Of a DNA stretch of 18,254 bases, positions 1 through 7,246 are shown piece after piece; positions within the stretch are counted from its first letter, which is position 1, and each line of letters begins with the position of its first letter. The DNA comes from an uncultured Beijerinckiaceae bacterium (lineage in GTDB: Bacteria; Pseudomonadota; Alphaproteobacteria; Rhizobiales; Beijerinckiaceae), in contig CALMGA010000489.1 in NCBI GenBank assembly GCA_937863205.1, positions 1 to 18,254 on the forward strand, in the 5' to 3' direction. Position numbers and translations under genes: made by a program. The notes beneath the pieces were generated by a model. It was given only the letters and a program-made list of their open reading frames with translations. It made no database searches and was not told where the DNA came from.

Positions 1-469
1 AGGCCGACTCGATGCGGAAGGAGAGCAGCGCCTCCTTGATCTTGCGGTCGTAGGAGCGCTCGTTGGTGAGCAGGAAGTTCTTGGCGACCTGCTGGGTGAT
101 GGTGGACGCGCCCTGCATGTGGCCGCCCTCGATCTGCACCACGACCGCGCGCACGATGCCCTCGGGATCGACGCCGTTGTGCGTGTAGAAGGTCTTGTCC
201 TCGGCCGAGATGAAGGCTTCCTTGACCAAGGCGGGGATGGCGGAGGACGGCAGGTAGAGCCGGCGCTCGCGGGCGTACTCGGCCAGCACCGAGCCGTCGC
301 CGGCGTGCACGCGGGTCATCACCGGCGGCTCGTAGGTCTTAAGCTGGGTGTAGTCGGGCAGCTCCTGCTCGTATTTCCACACCACCGCGGCGGCGCCCAG
401 CGCGCCGATCACGAAGACGATCGCCCCGGTCGCGAAGATCAGGCCGAGGAAGCGGGCAATCAGACGCAT
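1..469 (-). CDS. mrcA: Penicillin-binding protein 1A (class A PBP), N-terminal part, cut by window edge
   Basis: This bifunctional cell-wall synthase polymerises lipid II through an N-terminal GT51 transglycosylase and cross-links peptides through a C-terminal transpeptidase. Only the first 156 codons are here, read on the minus strand from the ATG at 469. A cytoplasmic MRLIAR start is followed by one hydrophobic membrane anchor at about residues 7-30. The GT51 hallmark AEDKTFYTHNGVD is at about 89-101, with the presumed catalytic Glu at 90, and the second conserved block GASTITQQVAKN is at about 120-131. The transpeptidase domain lies beyond position 1, so its integrity cannot be judged. The gene sits 184 bp downstream of amiC on the same strand, an arrangement known from rhizobial chromosomes, and both products act on peptidoglycan in the periplasm. 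The family call is secure; the exact symbol rests on this synteny. Confidence 0.93.
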   Translation of the reverse strand, partial: MRLIARFLGLIFATGAIVFVIGALGAAAVVWKYEQELPDYTQLKTYEPPVMTRVHAGDGSVLAEYARERRLYLPSSAIPALVKEAFISAEDKTFYTHNGVDPEGIVRAVVVQIEGGHMQGASTITQQVAKNFLLTNERSYDRKIKEALLSFRIESA

Positions 470-514
470 GCTTTCTCCAAAGCCTCCGGCCGGCTCGCCG
501 CCCGAGGCGCCATC

Positions 515-540
515 GGGCGCCCTGGCCTTGCAGGGCGCCC
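515..540. other. Perfect inverted repeat (10-bp stem) between amiC and mrcA
   Basis: GGGCGCCCTG and CAGGGCGCCC form a perfect 10-bp stem around the 6-nt loop GCCTTG. It lies in the 184-bp gap between the amiC stop and the mrcA start. No T-tract follows on the minus strand, so it is not a classical intrinsic terminator. It could be an attenuating or RNA-stabilising hairpin in a shared amiC-mrcA message, or part of the mrcA 5' leader. The pairing is seen directly; the role is inference. Confidence 0.4.
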
Positions 541-653
541 TCGGAACCGTGGCCGGCCCGAGTTCCGGTCGATCCCCGCCCTATCCCGCGACACTGTAGC
601 GATCTTGTGGCGGGCCGATAAGCCGGAGCGGCACCCGCGATCTTTATGTCGGC

Positions 654-2081
654 CTATTTGGCCAGATCGGCGCTGAGCTGGCGCGATAGGACGGCGGCGG
701 CAGCCTTGCCCGTTCCGTGCTGCTCGGCGAAGTAGGTTTCCACCGCCTCGGCCATCCGCCCCGTCGCCTTGTCGCGCCAGTCGTCGGACAGGAAGGACGC
801 GGCGTCGGCCGCGCTCGACAGGTAGCCCAGCTCGACAAGCACGGAGGGCACGTCGGGCGCCTTCAGCACCACGAAGCCTGCCGAGCGCTGCGGGTTCTTG
901 TTGAGGCGGCCGGCGATCTTCAAATAGTTGACCAGCGTGCGGGCGAAGACGTGGCTGTAGGCTCGGGTTTCCTGACGGGTCAGATCGAACAGGATGTCGT
1001 TGACGTCGGCCGTGTCCGCCTGACCGGCGACGCCGACGGCGGCATCGGCGGCGTTCTCCTTGGCGGCGACGGTGGCGGCATAGGCGTCGGACGCGCGGTC
1101 CGACACGGTGTAGACCGTGGCGCCGCTGACCTCCGCGGTGTCGCGGGCCGATCCCGGCAGGGTGTCGGCATGGACCGAGATCATCAGGGCGGCGCCGGCC
1201 GCGCGGGCGATGCGAACCCGCTCGCTCAAGGGAATGAAGACATCGGCGGCGCGCGTCAGCACGACGTTCAAGCGACCGCCGGCTTCCAGCTTGGCGGCGA
1301 GGGTTCGGGCGAAGGCGAGGGTGAGTTCCTTTTCGATCACTCCGTTGCGCACGGCGCCGTTATCGGGGCCGCCATGGCCGGGATCGATGACCACCGTCAA
1401 CCGGCCGGCGGCGGCAACCGGAAGCACGGCGGGCGAAGCGTTGCCGTTCGCCGCTGGCGCCGGGGCGCGGGCACCGGCCTCGAAGCTCGATCGATCCGTG
1501 CGGGCGAGTTCGACGATCAGCCGGGCGCCGCCGCGCTCCGATCCCGCCCCGCCCTGTACCGCCACGACCTTCGCCGACACGATCCGGGCAGGCTGCGCGA
1601 GGTCGATCACGACCCGCGAACGGCCCGGCGCCAGCAGCCCGAACCGCACGGACGCGATCAGCCCCTTGGCGTCCGGCCCTTGCGCCGCCGACCGGCTGGC
1701 CGGCTTGCCGCGCCGGTTCTTCTCGTCGGCGAGCCGGCCGGCATCGAGCGCGCGGAGATCGACCTCGAAGGCGACCTGCGGCAGATCGAGGATGACCCGA
1801 TCGGGGCCGGACAGGGTGAAGGCGGTGGGTTCCACGGCGCGCGATAGGGCGAAGGTGAGTTCCGCCGCATCGCCGCGATCATTGAGGCGGGCGTCGGTCG
1901 CGCTCACGACGGATCCCAGTGCGCGCGCGCCGATCAAACCCGCCGCCCGGGCCGTGCCCCAAGCGGGATTCCAAGCGGGATTCCAAGCGTGATCCCAAGC
2001 CGGACCGGTCAGGAGCAGGCCGACCGCTGCCAGCAGCATGGCGGCTCGGGTCAGGTCAAGGATACGCCGACGATCGCCCAT
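654..2081 (-). CDS. amiC: N-acetylmuramoyl-L-alanine amidase (AMIN + Amidase_3), periplasmic
   Basis: A zinc hydrolase that cuts the amide bond between MurNAc and the stem peptide, used for septal peptidoglycan splitting. The 475-residue product has a hydrophobic signal segment at about residues 10-25, with a possible cleavage site after the ARAA near 45-47. An AMIN-type localisation domain covers roughly 55-170, then an Ala/Pro-rich linker (about 200-225), then the Amidase_3 domain (about 227-455). Zinc ligands are visible: His236 in IDPGHGG, Glu250 in GVIEKE and His304 in ISVHAD. The catalytic Glu417 lies in VLVELGY. I chose the ATG at 2081 because it directly precedes the signal peptide and has AAGGTGG upstream; an in-frame start at 2135 would add 18 unlikely residues. 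A short tandem PAWN repeat sits inside the leader peptide. Its neighbour mrcA is downstream on the same strand and rne is divergent. Confidence 0.95.
   Translation of the reverse strand: MGDRRRILDLTRAAMLLAAVGLLLTGPAWDHAWNPAWNPAWGTARAAGLIGARALGSVVSATDARLNDRGDAAELTFALSRAVEPTAFTLSGPDRVILDLPQVAFEVDLRALDAGRLADEKNRRGKPASRSAAQGPDAKGLIASVRFGLLAPGRSRVVIDLAQPARIVSAKVVAVQGGAGSERGGARLIVELARTDRSSFEAGARAPAPAANGNASPAVLPVAAAGRLTVVIDPGHGGPDNGAVRNGVIEKELTLAFARTLAAKLEAGGRLNVVLTRAADVFIPLSERVRIARAAGAALMISVHADTLPGSARDTAEVSGATVYTVSDRASDAYAATVAAKENAADAAVGVAGQADTADVNDILFDLTRQETRAYSHVFARTLVNYLKIAGRLNKNPQRSAGFVVLKAPDVPSVLVELGYLSSAADAASFLSDDWRDKATGRMAEAVETYFAEQHGTGKAAAAVLSRQLSADLAK
1961..1996. repeat. Three tandem 12-bp units inside the amiC leader peptide
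   Basis: AAGCGGGATTCC occurs twice exactly, at 1961-1972 and 1973-1984. A third copy with two changes follows at 1985-1996. The unit is in frame with amiC and encodes a four-residue repeat, giving NPAWNPAW next to the diverged DHAW, between the hydrophobic core and the likely cleavage site. Because the unit is a multiple of three, copy-number slippage would lengthen or shorten the leader without a frameshift. Confidence 0.85.
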
Positions 2082-2141
2082 CTGCCCGCCCCACCTTGCG
2101 TCGGCGCCGATCTCACCGATCCGGCACCACGGCAACGTGGC

Positions 2142-2172
2142 TTTAAACCGACCGCGTTAACGCTTTGTAAAC
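2142..2172 (-). promoter_or_regulatory. Candidate amiC promoter with overlapping CtrA-like box
   Basis: On the minus strand TTTACA (2171-2166) and TTTAAA (2147-2142) are separated by 18 bp, a fair match to -35 and -10 elements. They fall in one of the few AT-rich patches of this GC-rich region, about 60 bp before the amiC ATG. Overlapping the -35 element, the plus strand reads TTAACGCTTTGTAAAC (2157-2172). That is TTAA-N7-TAAA, one base away from the TTAA-N7-TTAA consensus of the alphaproteobacterial cell-cycle regulator CtrA. The motifs are seen; promoter activity and CtrA binding are inferred. Confidence 0.35.
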
Positions 2173-2509
2173 GCCACGGAGCCGTCGACCCGCGCCTGTG
2201 GCGTCCAGGACACAGGATCGCTTGCCAAAGACGGCGGCTGACCGTATGTGGAACGGGTGTTTGGTTCTGGCGACGACAGTTTCGGCTGTCCGATCCAGCT
2301 TCGGCGAGCGAGGGTCGCCTTTCTCCGGCAATTGGTTGGCAAGGCCGTTCGTTGGCAGGGCCACAGCCTGGGAAAGGGGCAGTCCCGCGTCCGGCGAGAG
2401 CGGATCGAATCGCCGACGGCTGATCGCCGCGTGCCAGACCGTACGGATGCGTCCCGCGTCGCGCCTGCTTCACGCACCGCGCTTGGCGTTTCGCATCGCG
2501 CATGGGTCT
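2173..2509. other. Intergenic stretch between amiC promoter and structured rne leader, no gene seen
   Basis: I see no convincing coding sequence here: the open frames on either strand lack family-like composition and shadow one another. The rne promoter should lie within or just before this stretch. One weak match is TTGCCA (2222-2227), 17 bp, then TATGTG (2245-2250) on the plus strand, whose -10 part is poor (3 of 6). If used, it would give an rne 5' untranslated leader of about 500 nt. Confidence 0.4.
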
Positions 2510-2772
2510 TGAGAGGACATGGTCTGTCCCCGGAACAGAGTTGCTGAGCGAATGGGGCCTGCCGGCCTTGGCCGGGCGTCGCCCCCGTTCCTCAGCGCCC
2601 GTTTCGCACAGCGGTTCGCGACCAATCCGGCTGATTTTCGGGCCGGCATTCGCGTGGCTTGGCTCACGCACCTCAACGCGGTTCGCTTTCGAGCCGCCGA
2701 CCTCCCTCCTTTTCAGCGACGAGCCGGCCCGCCCGAAGGGGCGGAATCGGCGTGCGCTCCGACGAGTCCCCC
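2510..2772 (+). promoter_or_regulatory. Hairpin-rich leader of rne, candidate autoregulatory 5' UTR
   Basis: At least four stem-loops lie between 2515 and the rne ATG. GGACA/TGTCC is at 2515-2529. A long compound structure spans 2543-2596: outer GCTGAG/CTCAGC, middle GGGGC/GCCCC, inner CCGGC with a CTTG loop and GCCGG. GCGTG/CACGC is at 2652-2669. CCGCCC with a GAAG loop and GGGCGG is at 2729-2744, only 28 nt before the start codon. E. coli rne is known to be autoregulated through a long structured 5' UTR in which hairpins recruit RNase E. This leader has the same layout but no sequence resemblance I can claim, so the function is inferred from position and structure. The Shine-Dalgarno sequence before the ATG is weak. 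Confidence 0.5.
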
Positions 2773-5700
2773 ATGGCAAACAAGATGCTCATCGATGCGA
2801 CGCATCCGGAAGAAACCCGGGTCGTCGTTCTCCGCGGTAGCCGGATCGAAGAATTCGATTTCGAATCCTCCTCCAAGCGCCAGCTGCGCGGCAATATCTA
2901 TCTCGCCAAGGTCATAAGGGTCGAACCCTCGCTGCAAGCCGCCTTCGTCGACTACGGCGGCAACCGCCACGGCTTCCTGGCCTTTTCCGAGATCCACCCG
3001 GACTACTACCAGATCCCCTTCAGCGATCGGCAGGCCCTGGTCGCCGAAGACGAGCAAGAAGAGCCGGAAGAAGAGGAGCGTCGGCCGCGGCGCAGTCGGC
3101 GGCGGCGCGACGACAGCAATGGAGAGGCGCACGGCGACGGTCGTCCGCAGGCGGCCGCGGCTCGGCACGGCGATCAGATGGTCAGCGGGCCGGCCGACAT
3201 GGGAGCTCCCATCGGCGAGCGGCATTCCCCTGACGCCGGGCCGGGCGAAGGCGCCGGCACTCCTTCGGCTGCTCTCGAGACCGCGCCGACCTCTCCCTAC
3301 GACGACTTCACCGCCGAGCTGATCGAACGTGCAAGCCGGGATCACGAGGGCGAAGCGCAGTCGGAGGGTGTTTATCCCGCCAGCGATCGCGCCGGCCGCC
3401 TTCAGGCAGAGGAGACGCACGCGGACGGCGAGGCGCCTGCGGCGCCCGACCACGCGAGCGACCAACCCGCCCCCGGCAGCGCGGAACCGGCGGCCAGCGC
3501 GCATGAAACGGCGGCCGAAGGGCTGGGCGCGCATCAGGCGGCGGCACTCAACGGTCCGGCCGAGGCACCCGTCTCCGAGCAGGTCCATGCGACCGCGGAC
3601 GACTTCGCCGTGCCGCCTGCCAGCGATGCCGCCGTCGACACGGGATCGACCGAAATGCCGGCCTCTGAAGCGACGGTGCGGGAAACGTCCGAGCGCCTCA
3701 AAGGGCGGCGCGAGGTCCGCGGCCACGAGTTCAAGAACGACGATCACAAGAACGACGAACTCCGCGACGACGAGCACGACGAAGAGGAGGAGCAGGTCGA
3801 CCAGATCGGCGGCGACGCCCTGGAGGAGGTGCCGCGCCGCGTGTACCGCTCGCGCCGACAGTACAAGATCCAGGAGGTCATCAAGCGCCGGCAGGTGCTG
3901 CTGGTGCAGGTCGTCAAGGAGGAGCGCGGCAACAAGGGTGCGGCGCTCACCACCTATCTGTCGCTGGCCGGGCGCTATTCCGTGCTGATGCCCAACACCG
4001 CGCGCGGCGGCGGCATTTCCCGCAAGATCACCGACGCTGGCGACCGGCAGAGGCTGAAGACCATCGCCCAGGATCTGGAGGTCCCCGACGGCATGGGGGT
4101 GATCCTGCGCACCGCCGGGGCGGCGCGCACCAAGCCCGAGGTCAAGCGCGACTTCGAATATCTGATGCGGATGTGGGAAACGGTGCGCGAAACCACCCTC
4201 GCCTCCACCGCCCCCACGCTCGTCTACGAGGAAGGTTCGCTGATCAAGCGGGCGATCCGCGACCTTTACAACAAGGACGTGGAAGAGATCGTGGTCGCCG
4301 GAGAGGACGGCTATCGCGAGGCCAAGGACTTCATGCGCCTCCTGCAGCCCAGCCACACCCGCAACGTGCTGCCCTGGCGCGACGCGGCCCCCTTGTTCGC
4401 CAAGAACGGCGCCGAAGCGCAGCTCGACGCGATGTTCCACAACCACGTCACGCTGAAGTCGGGCGGCACGCTGGTGATCAACCAGACGGAGGCGCTGGTC
4501 GCCATCGACGTGAACTCGGGCCGCGCCACGCGCGAGCACAACATCGAGGACACGGCGCTGCGCACCAACCTCGAAGCCGCCGACGAGGTCGCCCGGCAGC
4601 TCCGGCTGCGCGACCTGGCCGGGCTGATCGTCGTCGACTTCATCGACATGGAGGAAGGCCGCAACAACCGAGCCGTCGAACGCCGGATGAAGGACGCGCT
4701 GAAGGACGACCGCGCCCGCATCCAGATCGGCCGCATCTCACACTTCGGCTTGCTGGAAATGAGCCGGCAGCGCATCCGCACCGGCGTGCTGGAGGGGTCC
4801 ACCGAGGCGTGCCCGCACTGCGCCGGCGCCGGCACGGTGCGATCCACCGCCTCCATCGCCCTCTACGTGCTGCGCGCCCTCGAAGAAGCGCTGCTGCTCG
4901 ACCGTTCGCGCGACATGATCGTTCGCACGCGCGGCGGGGTCGCGCTCTACATTCTCAACCACAAGCGCGCCCACCTCAGCGACCTTGAGGCAAGGTTCGG
5001 CATCGCGGTGATCTTCCAGGGCGACGAGGCCCTGATCGGCACCACCTATTGCGCCTTGGAACGGGGCGAACCGGCGTCCGGCGTCCCGCAGCCCCTGCGG
5101 GTGCCGCCGCCCGAGGAGCCGGAGGTCGAGGCGTTCGACGCCGGTCCCGAAGAAGAAGCCGGCGAGGACAGTCCCTCCGCGGTGGATGGCGGGGATGGCG
5201 AAACGCGCCGGCGCCGGCGCCGACGACGCGGTCGGGGCGGTTCAAGCATCGCCGACGATGCGCCCCAACCCTCCGACGACGCCCTCGCCCTGCTCGGCCA
5301 GCCCGAGCCGGCCCGCGCTGCGGCGGAGCCCGAAGAAGTGGCCGAGCCTGTCGCGAGCGAGGACGGCGCCAGCCGCCGACGGCGGTCGCGCCGCGGTGGT
5401 CGACGCGGCAGGGAAGGCCGCATCGGCGTCCGCGCCGAGGATGAGATCCTCGCGGCCGACGGCGAAGAGTCGACGACCATGTCCGGCGAAGACGCGACGG
5501 GCGAGCAGGAAGCCGTGCCGGCCCCAGGCGGGGAACCGGTCGAGGCTGCCGCCGCGATCCCGCCGGCAGACCCCGCGATGGAGGTGCTATCCCGACACGG
5601 CTCCGATGCGCGCGTGGACGAGATGCCGTTGCATGGCGGCACGTCGGAGCATCCCGAAGACGAGCCGGTTGAAGCCATGCCGGCCGGAGCCACGCCCGTC

Positions 5701-6126
5701 GAGGCCGTTCAAGCCAAACCCACCCATCTCGAACCTACCCACCCGGAAGCGGTGCCGACAGAAGCGGTGGACGCTTCCCAGGCCGACCTCCATCCGATCG
5801 GCGCTCCGCACGTCGACGCGTCCGCCCCTTCACCGCTTGCCGCTGCGCCCGAGGCGGAGCCGTCCGCCGCGGCTGCGATCGGGGTCGTGCCGGCCGCAGC
5901 GTCCGTGAACGCACCGTTGGTGTCCAGCCTGCCCGAACCCACCGCGGCGGAGGCTCCGCGGTCCGAGCAGGTCGATGCGAGCGGGTCCGCGCCGGCCCAT
6001 GAAGAAGATGCGGACGCCATGGCAGCCGCGTCGCGCCGCGCCGCGCCGATCTCGTCGGAGCCCGACCCGTCGCGTCCGAAAAGGTCGGGGTGGTGGCAGA
6101 AGGCCAAGGCGACGCTTGGCGGTTGA
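2773..6126 (+). CDS. rne: Ribonuclease E, degradosome endonuclease
   Basis: Essential endonuclease for mRNA decay and for rRNA and tRNA maturation, and scaffold of the RNA degradosome. The product has 1117 residues. The S1 RNA-binding domain starts at about 38 (GNIYLAKV), is interrupted by a roughly 275-residue acidic, Ala/Glu/Asp-rich insert (about 88-362), and resumes at YKIQEV (364). The catalytic core is intact: Asp579 in AIDVNSGR and Asp622 in VVDFIDM, 43 residues apart as in the E. coli enzyme. The zinc-link cysteines C680 and C683 lie in CPHC. From about 766 the tail is low-complexity, with an eight-arginine run (812-819), a second Arg/Gly-rich patch (868-883) and the C-terminal SGWWQKAKATLGG. 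A terminal GWW motif binds PNPase in Caulobacter RNase E. The ATG at 2773 is chosen because MANKMLIDATHPEET is the conserved rhizobial N-terminus. The long hairpin-rich leader upstream suggests autoregulation. Confidence 0.98.
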   Translation: MANKMLIDATHPEETRVVVLRGSRIEEFDFESSSKRQLRGNIYLAKVIRVEPSLQAAFVDYGGNRHGFLAFSEIHPDYYQIPFSDRQALVAEDEQEEPEEEERRPRRSRRRRDDSNGEAHGDGRPQAAAARHGDQMVSGPADMGAPIGERHSPDAGPGEGAGTPSAALETAPTSPYDDFTAELIERASRDHEGEAQSEGVYPASDRAGRLQAEETHADGEAPAAPDHASDQPAPGSAEPAASAHETAAEGLGAHQAAALNGPAEAPVSEQVHATADDFAVPPASDAAVDTGSTEMPASEATVRETSERLKGRREVRGHEFKNDDHKNDELRDDEHDEEEEQVDQIGGDALEEVPRRVYRSRRQYKIQEVIKRRQVLLVQVVKEERGNKGAALTTYLSLAGRYSVLMPNTARGGGISRKITDAGDRQRLKTIAQDLEVPDGMGVILRTAGAARTKPEVKRDFEYLMRMWETVRETTLASTAPTLVYEEGSLIKRAIRDLYNKDVEEIVVAGEDGYREAKDFMRLLQPSHTRNVLPWRDAAPLFAKNGAEAQLDAMFHNHVTLKSGGTLVINQTEALVAIDVNSGRATREHNIEDTALRTNLEAADEVARQLRLRDLAGLIVVDFIDMEEGRNNRAVERRMKDALKDDRARIQIGRISHFGLLEMSRQRIRTGVLEGSTEACPHCAGAGTVRSTASIALYVLRALEEALLLDRSRDMIVRTRGGVALYILNHKRAHLSDLEARFGIAVIFQGDEALIGTTYCALERGEPASGVPQPLRVPPPEEPEVEAFDAGPEEEAGEDSPSAVDGGDGETRRRRRRRRGRGGSSIADDAPQPSDDALALLGQPEPARAAAEPEEVAEPVASEDGASRRRRSRRGGRRGREGRIGVRAEDEILAADGEESTTMSGEDATGEQEAVPAPGGEPVEAAAAIPPADPAMEVLSRHGSDARVDEMPLHGGTSEHPEDEPVEAMPAGATPVEAVQAKPTHLEPTHPEAVPTEAVDASQADLHPIGAPHVDASAPSPLAAAPEAEPSAAAAIGVVPAAASVNAPLVSSLPEPTAAEAPRSEQVDASGSAPAHEEDADAMAAASRRAAPISSEPDPSRPKRSGWWQKAKATLGG

Positions 6127-6200
6127 AGGCTGAGGCTGCAGGCAGCCGAGAGCCGCGCCGCGGCGAGATCCAGCGAAGCATGGCCCATTGCGCGCAATCT

Positions 6201-6260
6201 TGGCGGCAGGTGCCGCCAGCCTTTACGCCTCGACTCCACCGCCGTACCGGGCAACGGCGG
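6201..6260 (+). terminator. Two stem-loops downstream of rne, candidate 3' end
   Basis: TGGCGGC-AGGT-GCCGCCA (6201-6218) is a 7-bp perfect stem with a tetraloop, followed by a short CTTT. CCGCCGT and ACGGCGG with an 8-nt loop (6239-6260) form a second 7-bp stem. They lie 75-134 bp after the rne stop. Neither has a real T-tract, so either factor-dependent termination or mRNA 3'-end protection is as likely as intrinsic termination. Confidence 0.35.
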
Positions 6261-6403
6261 AGCGGGGCTGAGTTGCCGTCCGCAGCAGCTTCGATTGCGC
6301 TCCGGAAAGGCGAAATCGCAAGCCGCGCGAGGCCGCTCGATGCATCGGAGGCAAGAGCGCGCAGCGGTTTTCGGATGAATGCGAGGCGGTACATCGGATG
6401 AGG

Positions 6404-6430
6404 GCATCGGACCTCTTTCGGGTCCGATGC
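6404..6430 (-). terminator. Perfect 10-bp stem-loop immediately after aat stop
   Basis: GCATCGGACC and GGTCCGATGC pair perfectly around a 7-nt loop. On the minus strand the stem begins one base after the aat TGA, the position expected for a terminator of the dsbA-to-aat operon. It can also form on the plus strand and so may stop rne readthrough. A U-tract is missing on both sides, which lowers confidence in intrinsic termination. Confidence 0.5.
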
Positions 6431-6431
6431 T

Positions 6432-7109
6432 TCAGGCGGCTTCCTTGCCCAGCAGCGCCAGGGCCCTGGCGCCCGGCAGCGACTCGCCGGGCGGCACGGC
6501 GGCGAAGTCGCCGCGAACGGCGATGGCCTCCTTGAGGAGCAGGCGGTAGGCGGACTTGGGTACGGCGACCGCGCCCAGCGTCGCCAGATGCTCCGTGACG
6601 AACTGCGTGTCGAGCAGACGGAAATGACCGGCCCGCAGCCTCGCCACGAGATGGATCAGCGCGACCTTCGAGGCATCCCGCGAGCGGTGGAACATGCTTT
6701 CGCCGAAGAAAGCGCCGCCCAGCGCGACCCCGTACAGGCCACCGACGAGACAACCATCGGCCCAAGCCTCGACCGTGTGCACGTGGCCGGACTCGAAGAG
6801 GGATCGATAAAGCGCGCGGATGCGCCCGCTGATCCAGGTGCCGTCGCGTCCCGGCGCGGTGGCGGCGCAGCCGTCGATCATCCCGTCATAGTCGGAGTCG
6901 ATGCGGATCTCATAGCGATCGGAGCGCACCGTCTTGGCAAGCGAGCGCGATACAATCAGCCCGTCGAGCGGAAACACCCCCCGCTCTTCCGGGTCGACCC
7001 AGAACAGGCCGGCGTCCTCGGCGCTTTCCGCCATCGGGAAAAGCCCGACGGAATAGGCGCGCAGCAGGATCTCGGGCGTGATCTCGACGCGGTCGCGGGC
7101 ACGGGCCAT
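6432..7109 (-). CDS. aat: Leucyl/phenylalanyl-tRNA-protein transferase
   Basis: This enzyme moves Leu or Phe from charged tRNA onto the N-terminus of proteins that begin with Arg or Lys, marking them for ClpS/ClpAP degradation (the bacterial N-degron pathway, cytoplasm). The 225-residue product fits the family. It begins [21 protein letters not shown] and carries [25 protein letters not shown], the hallmark FFGESMF and [12 protein letters not shown] placed the start at the ATG at 7109, with AAGG about 10 nt upstream, because the family motif starts just after it. A GTG at 7196 would add 29 basic residues without homology I recognise. It is the last gene of the cluster, 137 bp after accC, and is followed directly by a stem-loop. 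The link with accBC is positional; no functional tie is known to me. Confidence 0.95.
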   Translation of the reverse strand: MARARDRVEITPEILLRAYSVGLFPMAESAEDAGLFWVDPEERGVFPLDGLIVSRSLAKTVRSDRYEIRIDSDYDGMIDGCAATAPGRDGTWISGRIRALYRSLFESGHVHTVEAWADGCLVGGLYGVALGGAFFGESMFHRSRDASKVALIHLVARLRAGHFRLLDTQFVTEHLATLGAVAVPKSAYRLLLKEAIAVRGDFAAVPPGESLPGARALALLGKEAA

Positions 7110-7246
7110 GGCGTGGACCTTGGGCAGGATCGGCAAGAGTCGCCGGCGTGCCCGGTCAACAACGACCAGACCCGGCGCTTCGCCCTGTTGTTCCACATCG
7201 GCTCTCGTTCGGAAACCGCTGCGCTGCTTCCGCCCCTGTGCTCCGG

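Larger units (their letters stand above)
6127..6431. other. Convergent intergenic region between rne and aat, no gene seen
   Basis: This 305-bp gap separates the two convergent stop codons. The only open frame crossing it is a continuation of a shadow frame of the rne 3' end. It holds three stem-loops, listed separately, and no recognisable RNA gene. In related chromosomes aat is often followed by a DUF2155 gene; nothing resembling it is present before the rne end. Confidence 0.5.

Noticed and set aside
2222..2250. TTGCCA-17 bp-TATGTG as the rne promoter
   Set aside because: The -10 half matches only 3 of 6 positions; kept as a remark, not called as a promoter.
2713..4539. A 608-codon minus-strand frame across the rne 5' half
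   Set aside because: It covers the conserved RNase E S1 and catalytic region, and its Val/Leu/Gly-rich product looks like an antisense artefact.
7110..7196. A 29-residue N-terminal extension of Aat from a GTG at 7196
   Set aside because: Family homology starts right after the ATG at 7109, which has its own plausible ribosome site; the extension has no family resemblance.
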